From K23-9 sp964460665 (lineage in GTDB: Bacteria; Planctomycetota; Planctomycetia; Pirellulales; Pirellulaceae): a stretch of DNA of 30,332 nt. Location of the stretch: the NCBI GenBank assembly GCA_964460665.1, contig CAYWSL010000051.1, positions 1 through 30,332 of the forward strand, given 5' to 3'. The notes beneath the pieces were generated by a model that did not search any database, was not told the origin of the DNA, and saw only the letters and a list, made by a program, of their open reading frames with translations. This document shows, piece by piece, positions 23,657 through 30,332 of the stretch (position 1 is its first letter; each line of letters starts with the position of its first letter). The position numbers were made by a program, and so were the translations under genes.

Positions 23657-26587
23657 TCAGTTGCAAACAAACGCTTCGCTGGTCCCTTCAATCAGCAGGC
23701 AGGTTTGGCCAGCCCCGATTGTGCCGAACGATTCGACACGACCGCTTGGCCAAGTCACGGTCACGTCTTCGGCGCGATCGTTAGATCCGATTCCTGCCTT
23801 AAGAATGCGTTCGTTACTACTCATGTAGCCATCGCCGGATAACAACCACATCGCCCGCTGGCGACCGCCGACGACGAATTTAATGATCGCTCCGATCGCG
23901 TCTCGTGAACTTGTCGTGCCAACACACTGAACAGCAATGCGGCGATTGTCGGTCTCGGTTCGATTGGCCAATAAGGTTGGCGGAGCATTCTGGTGAGAAA
24001 CAACGAGATCATCGGCCAGGTCTCGATCGACATCGATTTTCCAAAGGGCCCGTCCAATATGGTTGGTCGAAAGATACGGAGATTGTCTCGTCATTTCAGC
24101 CAGCTTGAAAACTCCGTTTCCCGTTCTTCGTAGCAGTTGAAAAGGTTGCGCAGGAGGTGGCTGGTCGGGCCCGAAATCGCCAATGTGCCCGTTTGTGATC
24201 GTCAACTCATCGACACCGTCGGCATCCAGATCGATTGCCTGAGTGCCGAAGCCGACTGTCATCTGTGTCATTTTGATCAGGCCTTGGCGAGAAGTTTTGT
24301 CGACCCAAAATCCCGACGCTTGTTGTTCGTAGTAGATGTTGTACTCGTTAGCAAAGCCGGTGACATAGAGATCCAGATCAAGGTCGCCGTCAAAGTCGCC
24401 ATGAGCGATTCCCATCGAAGCTTGAGTGAACGATTGAGCATCGACCGCCAAGCCACGTAGCGTTGCACTTTCGGTAAGGTCATCGTTTGCAAAACGAAAC
24501 AGGTGATTCGATGACATATCGTTAGCGACGAAAGCGGATGAGAAATCACCAGTAAGATTTCCAGCAAGAATCCCAAGCCCCCGACCGGGAGTGATCTGCC
24601 TGATATCATCATCAAGCTGCTGTTGGAATCCGCCAGAACCGTTTCCCAGTAGTAGTTGATCGTTGTCGGCACGAAATTTCGCCGGGTGGCAGGGCGCGGG
24701 GCCGCTGGCTGTTTGGCAGGGTTCGTCAACAGCTAAATTCAAATCACAATAGTTCACCACGACCAAGTCGGTCACGCTGTCACCGTCCATGTCGACAAAG
24801 GCTCCACAGGACGTCCACTGATAAGCTTCCGTACCCAGCGACTGGGTGTCGTCGGAAAATGTTCCGTCACCGTTGTTTCGTAGTAGTTGATTGACTCCAA
24901 CTTTGGCAACGAAGATATCTGGAAACCCATCTTCGTTGTAATCACCAATCGCAATTCCTTGGCCGAATCCAGTGCCACTGTTAGTGTGGGCGCTAACGTT
25001 GCGAAATTTTCCGTTGGAATTGCGAAGCAACGTGTTTGGCCTATCGTTTGCTTTGCGTGGTTCGCCACCGGTAGCGGCGAGAATCAGATCTGACCAGCCG
25101 TCTAGGTCAAAATCGAGTGTACCGCCGCCGGCGCCCAGCGTGTCAATCAATGACAATGCAAGGTCGCGGTATTGAACGGTTGGAACGTCTAGACGTCGCA
25201 TCTTTGTTTCATCAGCCAAATGCAACTCACTTGCACTATCAGCGGATGTTGGGCCGACTACCACTGCAGAGGCTGGCGCTATTTCGGTAAAGTTGATCCT
25301 TGCTTGCCGAGTGAACGTGTCCAAAGGGCTCAAGTTGGGAATTGAGCTCCATTGTTGATTTTGTTTCAGATCGGCAATGATCTCTCGGCGTAGTGCGTCG
25401 ATGCCTGGATCCTTCTGGTTCGGTAGAACGGTCGCGACGGCAGCCCAAGCTTCAGCTTCCCAGTGCCTGCCCATCTTGTTCAGCGCCCGCGCGACGTCAC
25501 CAGCAGTGCGCTGACTGGTTTCAGCGCTGCCGCCAAAACGCTGCAAGTGCATACGGAGGTCAAGTAGCATCCGGCTCCGCTGATCACATTCCACGCTTAA
25601 CCGTTCAGCGACCGTGCCACTAACTTCGGTGTCTTGATTTGAAGCCAAACGCATTTGTCGAATCGATCGGCCTATTTGAGTCCAGGGAATCACCATGTTA
25701 GGGCTGATTCGAACGGCGGCCAAATGACACGAAATCGCAGCGGCGTAATCTTCCGAGCAAAAGTGCCTGTCTCCCAACGCAACCCAAAAGTTCGCTTGAT
25801 TGCGACAATGCGGCAACGCTGCGGCAAGCCACGTGTCGAAGTCTTTAGCCGATGAATTCTGGACGCTTGGCATGCGGCCCAGTAATGCATGCGCTGGCGC
25901 GAAGCCGGGGTGGTGTTGGATGATTTCACGGAGCACTTTTTCGGCATCTGCATAGCGTCGGATACCTCGCAACGATTGAGCCTTCCCGAGCCGAAGCCGA
26001 TGATCGCTAGGATTTCGCTTCATCCACTGCTCGATCATTTCCCCTGAAAACAACCGCTCCGATGTGTCCGTGTAGGCGACCAACACGAGTACATCAAATT
26101 TACGATTGCGAATGATCGCCTCGAAGTGTTCCTGCATCAGGTCACTTCTGCCAGCCTCTCCAAGTAGCCCGAACAACAGTCGGCGCAAAGCGTGATTGTT
26201 GGGCTGGGATTCCACCGCCTGGGAAAGCAAATCAATGGCTGCATAGACATCCCCCAAATCCAATAGGGCTCGCATCGCAAGTTCTACGCGCGAAGTCGGG
26301 CTGAAGTCAGCGGCTTTAGCCGCTTCGACAAGCAGATTCGCTGCCTCGGCAAGGTCACCCGCTGCAACGGACACTCGCGCCGCATCGGTCAACAGATTGG
26401 GATCATCGGGTGACTGTAGCAACGCATTGTTCACGATCTGCTGCGCGTCTTCGACACGAGCGTCACGTAGCGCAGCGTCAACGGTATCAACGGGGGCGGT
26501 ATCATCTGGCTGCGAACCGCTATCGCCCGAACACCCTACGATCACTGCAAACAGGATCGCCAAGAACGGTGAACGCTGGATTTGCAT
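23657..26587 (-). CDS. TPR / FG-GAP (VCBS) / ASPIC-UnbV lipoprotein
   Basis: A 976-residue lipoprotein: after 'MQIQRSPFLAILFAVIVGC' Cys19 is the lipidation site. Residues about 35-400 are TPR-like helical repeats ('DAEKVLREIIQHHPGFAPAH', 'YAAAISCHLAAVRISPNMVI'). The centre is an FG-GAP/VCBS propeller with calcium-type loops ('DFDLDGWSDLIL', 'GDYNEDGFPDIFV', 'DMDGDSVTDLVV', 'GDFDGDLDLDLYV', 'DLDADGVDELTI'). The end is an ASPIC/UnbV domain ('SSRDAIGAIIKFVVGG', 'MSSNERILKAGIG', 'VTVTWPSGRVESF'). This is a common planctomycete envelope architecture of unknown function. The ATG at 26587 gives an ideal lipoprotein signal; ATG 26617 is an alternative. Confidence 0.92.
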   Translation of the reverse strand: MQIQRSPFLAILFAVIVGCSGDSGSQPDDTAPVDTVDAALRDARVEDAQQIVNNALLQSPDDPNLLTDAARVSVAAGDLAEAANLLVEAAKAADFSPTSRVELAMRALLDLGDVYAAIDLLSQAVESQPNNHALRRLLFGLLGEAGRSDLMQEHFEAIIRNRKFDVLVLVAYTDTSERLFSGEMIEQWMKRNPSDHRLRLGKAQSLRGIRRYADAEKVLREIIQHHPGFAPAHALLGRMPSVQNSSAKDFDTWLAAALPHCRNQANFWVALGDRHFCSEDYAAAISCHLAAVRISPNMVIPWTQIGRSIRQMRLASNQDTEVSGTVAERLSVECDQRSRMLLDLRMHLQRFGGSAETSQRTAGDVARALNKMGRHWEAEAWAAVATVLPNQKDPGIDALRREIIADLKQNQQWSSIPNLSPLDTFTRQARINFTEIAPASAVVVGPTSADSASELHLADETKMRRLDVPTVQYRDLALSLIDTLGAGGGTLDFDLDGWSDLILAATGGEPRKANDRPNTLLRNSNGKFRNVSAHTNSGTGFGQGIAIGDYNEDGFPDIFVAKVGVNQLLRNNGDGTFSDDTQSLGTEAYQWTSCGAFVDMDGDSVTDLVVVNYCDLNLAVDEPCQTASGPAPCHPAKFRADNDQLLLGNGSGGFQQQLDDDIRQITPGRGLGILAGNLTGDFSSAFVANDMSSNHLFRFANDDLTESATLRGLAVDAQSFTQASMGIAHGDFDGDLDLDLYVTGFANEYNIYYEQQASGFWVDKTSRQGLIKMTQMTVGFGTQAIDLDADGVDELTITNGHIGDFGPDQPPPAQPFQLLRRTGNGVFKLAEMTRQSPYLSTNHIGRALWKIDVDRDLADDLVVSHQNAPPTLLANRTETDNRRIAVQCVGTTSSRDAIGAIIKFVVGGRQRAMWLLSGDGYMSSNERILKAGIGSNDRAEDVTVTWPSGRVESFGTIGAGQTCLLIEGTSEAFVCN

Positions 26588-26726
26588 ACCGAAACTTGCG
26601 AACCTTGATTCACCCATGCGATTAAATACCTGGCCTTCTGAGCATGTATTTGCCCCAGTTGGTGACCGTTGCTCACCACAGGCGCGCAGCCAGTAGGAGA
26701 GCAGCAAAAATGCGGATTTGTAGAGT

Positions 26727-26770
26727 ATAAAAAAGAAAGCTATCGGCCGCCATCTTTGGCAGCCGATAGC
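26727..26770 (-). terminator. Rho-independent terminator of the DUF1559 gene
   Basis: On the minus strand GCTATCGGCTGCC, a 6-nt loop and GGCGGCCGATAGC form a 13-bp stem with one G-T wobble (26739-26770), followed directly by TTTCTTTTTT. It starts 28 bp past the DUF1559 stop. This is the clearest terminator in the window. Confidence 0.9.
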
Positions 26771-26798
26771 TTATCGACATTCAGTTTTCTGTTTCAGC

Positions 26799-28013
26799 TT
26801 ACTGATTGAGTTGTTCTTCGATCGTTTCAGCAGACGCTCGAGTTCCCAGTGAACCCCAAAGACCGTAGGGACTTTGAGATCCTGGAGCAGCACCCCCGGT
26901 ACCGTTCAACCAAACGTTCGGGGCTGATGCGGTGCCCGATTCAACGGAATCGGTCATGAAAATAACGGCACCATCACCCATCAAAACGTGGGCCCCGCCT
27001 TGGTGGCGGCTTGACATTGTTGCAACGCAAGTCGTGCCAAGAGTGTTGAAAGGTCCACAGATTTCTCGGTTTGGTGACAAGATCGTCATGCAACCACTGA
27101 ACAGTGACCCGTGGTCAGCCCAGCGGTATCCACGCCCAAAGTTTGCGCGAGTGACACGTTGGTACGCGGTCGCCCAAAACTGTGGGCGTTCGGGGTCTTT
27201 GTACTGCGCACACACATCCGGATTGTCTCGAATTCCTGTCAAAACTGTTCCGGGAGCACTCGTGTTCGCGCCATTCTCGGGAGCGTTCGCTCGACTGTCT
27301 GAATCGCCTAGGTCTGTAATGATCTCACCCATCGCAATGGTGTTGGACAAGCCGTCCAAAATATCACGGAATCGAGCTTCTCTAAGTGGCTGAAAGAAAC
27401 CGCGATGTGCTGCATTAGCATGTTGCGAACGTGTGGTTGTGATCTCGGATCGATCGTCGTTGAACGGACCATAGTGCGAATGATAGCTGGAATCACCCAC
27501 GCACGCGGCATAGTTGGTGCGGCCAAGCGATGGCAGTCCAACCCCTGGATCGCTTGGGCAACGATAAGTTGGAATCTCAGTCGTCCAAGGAACATACTGA
27601 ATTTGATCAGGTGTTGGCCCCATTGGCGACCATAGCGGCGACTGCACTCCGCCGTCCGACCGCTGTTGGCTTGGGTTAGAAATCGTCGACCAGAGACCCT
27701 GCTGTTCAATGAACGGCGTGATCCCTACCAGCATGCTTAGACGCACCCGATTTGCAGTCGTTGATATCTGAGACCAATTGGCTGGTGGAGTCGGGTTGGT
27801 GCCGCTGCCATGTGTCGGCACTTGCTTGTACGCCGAGTGGTAATTGTGGATGGCCAAACCGATCTGCTTGAAGTTGTTGCTGCAACTCATCCGACGAGCC
27901 GCTTCACGTGCAGCCTGAACGGCTGGCAGCAACAGCCCAATAAGAATGCCGATAATCGCAATGACAACCAACAGTTCCACCAAAGTGAAACCGCGATGTA
28001 ACCTTCGCTTCAT
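26799..28013 (-). CDS. DUF1559 prepilin-type protein
   Basis: A 404-residue member of the large planctomycete DUF1559 family. It starts with a type IV prepilin/pseudopilin signal, 'RGFTLVELLVVIAIIGIL' (7-24), cleaved after Gly8 in the type IV pilin manner, and a hydrophobic helix continuing 'LLPAVQAAREAARRMSC'. The conserved family segment 'FKQIGLAIHNYHSAY' follows. The C-terminus has the H-x9-DG signature ('HQGGAHVLMGDGAVIFMTDSV'). The protein is probably assembled or anchored in the cell envelope; its role is unknown and such genes are highly multiplied in these genomes. AAGGT lies before the ATG at 28013. A promoter at 28086-28115 and a strong terminator after the stop make it a single-gene unit. 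Confidence 0.95.
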   Translation of the reverse strand: MKRRLHRGFTLVELLVVIAIIGILIGLLLPAVQAAREAARRMSCSNNFKQIGLAIHNYHSAYKQVPTHGSGTNPTPPANWSQISTTANRVRLSMLVGITPFIEQQGLWSTISNPSQQRSDGGVQSPLWSPMGPTPDQIQYVPWTTEIPTYRCPSDPGVGLPSLGRTNYAACVGDSSYHSHYGPFNDDRSEITTTRSQHANAAHRGFFQPLREARFRDILDGLSNTIAMGEIITDLGDSDSRANAPENGANTSAPGTVLTGIRDNPDVCAQYKDPERPQFWATAYQRVTRANFGRGYRWADHGSLFSGCMTILSPNREICGPFNTLGTTCVATMSSRHQGGAHVLMGDGAVIFMTDSVESGTASAPNVWLNGTGGAAPGSQSPYGLWGSLGTRASAETIEEQLNQ

Positions 28014-28085
28014 CTTACTAACCTTAAAGAATAGGAAAAAACAAAATCAAAACGTCCGAATAATTCGACCGATGTGCCACTACTT

Positions 28086-28115
28086 AATATATCCGGATAA
28101 ATAGCCCTGTTTCAA
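28086..28115 (-). promoter_or_regulatory. Probable sigma-70-type promoter of the DUF1559 gene
   Basis: On the minus strand TTGAAA (28115-28110), an 18-nt spacer and TATATT (28091-28086) match the consensus at 4/6 and 5/6. The predicted start lies about 65-70 nt before the ATG, and the surrounding sequence is AT-rich. Confidence 0.5.
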
Positions 28116-28435
28116 AGTAAATGCGACATCTTTAGTGCAAACTCTCAGCGCAACGGCAGCGTGAGGCCCTGACAACCAGGGGAAATGACCGAAATGGAGG
28201 AAACAGGAGAAAATGCGAGTTTTGGTCACAGACGCATTTTGCGCGGCATTTGTGGATCTGGCGGAAGTCGTAACGCTAGGCTAATTGAGACAAATTTCCT
28301 TCTGGGGCAACGTTCGGTTCTATCGCATGCTCGCTCTGTTAAGCGATTGAGCTTGAGAAATCGAGTGCATCCACAATGGGTTGTCGGCAGTCACCAACTA
28401 GCGCGCCAGTCGGCGGTAATCGGGTCAAGTACCTT

Positions 28436-28458
28436 CGCTTGACTCTCCGAGTCAGGCG
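28436..28458 (-). terminator. Strong hairpin after the kelch gene
   Basis: CGCTTGACTC (28436-28445) and GAGTCAGGCG (28449-28458) form a 10-bp stem with one wobble and a 3-nt loop, 24 bp beyond the kelch gene's stop. No T tract follows on the minus strand, so it may stabilise the 3' end rather than terminate by itself. Confidence 0.45.
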
Positions 28459-28482
28459 ATGCGCTTAGGACCGGCCCTACTG

Positions 28483-30144
28483 CTATTCTAACTCTAGTAC
28501 ATCCAATCCGGTGAACTTGCCGATCTGCATGTTGGCTCCGCCGATCATGACCAGCTTGTTTTTTGCGATCGGCAACATCCGATGAAAGAAACGACTTGGT
28601 TCTTGCCGAGTGATTGTTCGCCAAGCACTGCCGTCATCGTTCAGTTCATGCACAAAGCCGTCCATCGCCGAAACGTACAGTCGGTTGTTGTGCGTGAAAG
28701 AAGTTGCCCCAAAACCCGACATTCCGCTACCAGGCAACTTCGGGCCAGTCGACCAAGTTGACGATGCGATATCGTAAACATGTACGTTGGTGGTTGGACC
28801 CTTTCGAGTCATACCGCCGATCACGTATAGCTTGTCTGAAGTTGCCGCTGTGCTGAGCGCGCGAGTTTGAAATGGTGGCTGGGATAACGGATTCCACCGC
28901 GGTTCGTCTTGTGAAAGATCGATCGTCCAAGCTGTTTTGTGCCATTGCGTGTCCTGGTTGCCTCGCATGTTCCAACCGCCAGCGATGTAGACTCGGCTGC
29001 CGATTGCCACGGCATCAAACGAAGAACGCGGCTCGGGCAGCGAAGGCAGTGATGTCCACGTTTCTGTTTTCGGGTCATACATCTGAACCGCAGATTGCGA
29101 GTGCAAATCATGCTCTTCGCCTTCCGCGTTCATTGCCGTGAAACCACCAAGCCGAACCAGCTTTCCATCCGCTGACACCAGTGCCAGACCTTGTAGACGA
29201 GGACCGCTGGGGAGCTTGACCCAAGCAGCTTTTTTGTCCTTGGCATTCAGGTCTAGTGACCAGAAGCGATTGGATTGTTCAGCCGTTGAATAGGAATGAG
29301 CGCTGCCAGTATGGCCACCGTAAACGTACAGTTTGTGGTCCAGCACGGCGGCTCCAAAACTGGTTAGTTCCTCGGGCAGGTCCGGCAAGTTTGACGGCCC
29401 GATTTTCGATTGGCTGTTGGGGTCGATCGTCACTTTTAGTTTTTCTTCTACGGCGTGCTTCGATTCATAGAACAACGTCGACGTTAGGTAGTAGCTTTCG
29501 CTTTCGTACGGTTCACCGTTGTGAGTGCCCGTTTTTTTCTCAGTCAGTCCGACCTGCAGTCCATTCAAGCCTGGTGAGAACTTGTCGGTCGCAAAGGGAA
29601 CTTCGCCCGCGGCATTTGTTTTGGCCGTCGCGGGATCTTCTTGGGACGCATGGACCAGTTTGACTTCTTGATCAGGCAGCGGTTTTCCGTTGTGGTAGAC
29701 ACGGATCGTAATCTTGCCGCCGGCGGGCGGAAGCACAACTGTTTGCAAGACTGCATCAGCTCGCGGCTCAGTAGGCCATTTCTTAGCATTCTCGTGTGGC
29801 AAGTGCTCTACGAAGTAAGTCAGTTTTGTCCCGTGATAGTTTCCATACACTGCCGAAGCGTGCAGTTCGCGAATTGGATCAACGGTTGCTTCACTGCGAA
29901 TTCCAATCAATTCATCGGTGTCGACCGACTTCATTTTTGTCTTGGACTTTCCTGAAAAGACATCGGTCGCTGCGATGGCGTCGGGCATGTGATAAGTCGT
30001 ATCGTCGATGCCTTCGCCAAACCACAGAACCGCACGCCCCTTGGTGTCGGTGCTAAGCCATGGAAAGTGCGCCGATGCGGTATCGCTGATCGAAATCAGG
30101 CTCGCCAAGATCACGAATGGTGCGATCCGTTTGCTGATCTTCAT
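28483..30144 (-). CDS. Exported DUF4198-kelch fusion protein
   Basis: A 553-residue protein with a signal peptide (MKISKRIAPFVILASLISIS, cut near 'TASA-HFPWL'). The first part (26-228) resembles DUF4198/NikM-like domains: it begins with His right after the cleavage site ('AHFPWL'), then 'VLWFGEG', 'GKITIRVYHNGKPLPDQEVKL', and 'TNAAGEVPF'. That family is linked to nickel or metal uptake and includes extracytoplasmic proteins of unknown role. From about 255 to the end there are kelch repeats forming a beta-propeller ('KLYVYGGHT', 'KLVRLGGFT', 'RVYIAGGWN', 'KLYVIGGMT', 'KLVMIGGAN'). AAAGGAAG precedes the ATG at 30144. The upstream 190 bp holds a tandem repeat and a palindrome. The function is not known. 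Confidence 0.88.
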   Translation of the reverse strand: MKISKRIAPFVILASLISISDTASAHFPWLSTDTKGRAVLWFGEGIDDTTYHMPDAIAATDVFSGKSKTKMKSVDTDELIGIRSEATVDPIRELHASAVYGNYHGTKLTYFVEHLPHENAKKWPTEPRADAVLQTVVLPPAGGKITIRVYHNGKPLPDQEVKLVHASQEDPATAKTNAAGEVPFATDKFSPGLNGLQVGLTEKKTGTHNGEPYESESYYLTSTLFYESKHAVEEKLKVTIDPNSQSKIGPSNLPDLPEELTSFGAAVLDHKLYVYGGHTGSAHSYSTAEQSNRFWSLDLNAKDKKAAWVKLPSGPRLQGLALVSADGKLVRLGGFTAMNAEGEEHDLHSQSAVQMYDPKTETWTSLPSLPEPRSSFDAVAIGSRVYIAGGWNMRGNQDTQWHKTAWTIDLSQDEPRWNPLSQPPFQTRALSTAATSDKLYVIGGMTRKGPTTNVHVYDIASSTWSTGPKLPGSGMSGFGATSFTHNNRLYVSAMDGFVHELNDDGSAWRTITRQEPSRFFHRMLPIAKNKLVMIGGANMQIGKFTGLDVLELE

Positions 30145-30148
30145 AGGT

Positions 30149-30156
30149 CTTCCTTT
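30149..30156 (-). promoter_or_regulatory. Ribosome binding site of the kelch gene
   Basis: On the minus strand AAAGGAAG lies a few bases before the ATG at 30144. It is one of the few good Shine-Dalgarno matches in the window and supports this start. Confidence 0.6.
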
Positions 30157-30196
30157 GTGTGTTCTTAGGCGAGCGGCATGCTCGATCGCGGCGCCC

Positions 30197-30216
30197 CTGT
30201 TGGCTCCTGTTGGCTC
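30197..30216. repeat. Tandem 10-bp repeat upstream of the kelch gene
   Basis: CCTGTTGGCT occurs twice in direct tandem (30197-30206 and 30207-30216) in the kelch gene's leader or promoter region. It could be a paired binding site or a slippage repeat. Confidence 0.6.
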
Positions 30217-30220
30217 CCGC

Positions 30221-30240
30221 TAGTTCGCTGAAGCGAACTA
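30221..30240. promoter_or_regulatory. 20-bp perfect inverted repeat upstream of the kelch gene
   Basis: TAGTTCGCT and AGCGAACTA are perfect 9-bp arms around GA, 77 bp before the kelch start. It can form an 8-bp hairpin with a TGAA loop or act as an operator. It may also be a copy of a dispersed palindromic repeat. Confidence 0.45.
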
Positions 30241-30332
30241 TATTCATAACACTCGGGAGTTGACCTTGAATGAAAGGGCGTAGCGGAAGTCGTCAACGGC
30301 TTGTTAATTTATTTGCGTGGCATATTTTTGTG

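Larger units (their letters stand above)
28014..28482. other. Intergenic stretch upstream of the DUF1559 gene
   Basis: This stretch of 469 bp has no supportable gene; an 85-codon plus frame at 28185-28442 has no protein character. The left part holds the DUF1559 promoter and leader. The right edge has the hairpin that follows the kelch gene. Nothing else was recognised. Confidence 0.5.

Noticed and set aside
28185..28442. 85-codon plus-strand frame between the DUF1559 and kelch genes
   Set aside because: No protein character or family resemblance was seen, and the surrounding genes are all on the other strand.

Overview
The window looks like a piece of a planctomycete chromosome, most likely Pirellulaceae (Rhodopirellula-like). 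The evidence is a 16S rRNA 5' end with the planctomycete variant of the 27F site (AGGGTTTGATCCTGGCTCAG), a DUF1559 prepilin-type protein with an H-x9-DG tail, an SHD1-HEAT-c-heme protein, a DUF1080 protein, a TPR/FG-GAP/ASPIC lipoprotein, and mostly weak Shine-Dalgarno sites. The assignment rests on recognised families, not on a database search.

Layout. 1-51: start of a 16S rRNA gene running leftward out of the window, with a long leader/promoter region to about 820. 821-1597: TIM-barrel sugar-isomerase-like protein. 1811-1910: 100 N, an assembly gap. 2042-5030: leftward cysD then cysNC (sulfate activation to PAPS), separated by a GGAGC-rich repeat. 5221-5907: rsmG. 6068-7500: rightward pair of an exported archaemetzincin and a gamma-glutamylcyclotransferase-like protein, joined by a TAATG overlap. 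7292-7523 and 9610-9841: a direct repeat of about 232 bp (roughly 96-97% identical) that duplicates the 3' half of the cyclotransferase gene and brackets an SHD1-HEAT-CxxCH gene. 10040-11131: DUF1080 protein. 11268-14710: WYL regulator divergent from a large ankyrin-repeat protein. 14760-16130: der. 16478-19170: type-4 uracil-DNA glycosylase and a divergent MurE-like protein. 19214-20618: DUF952 protein and a pseudopilin-like LamG protein. 20930-23542: S9 prolyl-oligopeptidase-family protease carrying what reads as a VHL beta domain. 23657-26587: TPR/FG-GAP/ASPIC lipoprotein. 26799-28013: DUF1559 protein with a clear intrinsic terminator. 28483-30144: DUF4198-kelch protein.

The right half (19.6-30.1 kb) is dominated by exported or surface proteins on the minus strand, each apparently with its own transcription unit. 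The left half mixes housekeeping genes (16S, rsmG, der, cysD/cysNC) with lineage-specific ones. No tRNA, CRISPR array, transposase or phage gene was recognised.

The most interesting points are: (1) the VHL-like beta domain inside a proline-family peptidase, with four of the five hydroxyproline-pocket residues of human VHL retained; (2) the direct-repeat-bracketed SHD1-HEAT gene with a truncated gene copy; (3) a MurE-like protein that keeps the ATP loop but has lost several catalytic and substrate motifs; (4) an archaemetzincin with an export signal, translationally coupled to a cyclotransferase.
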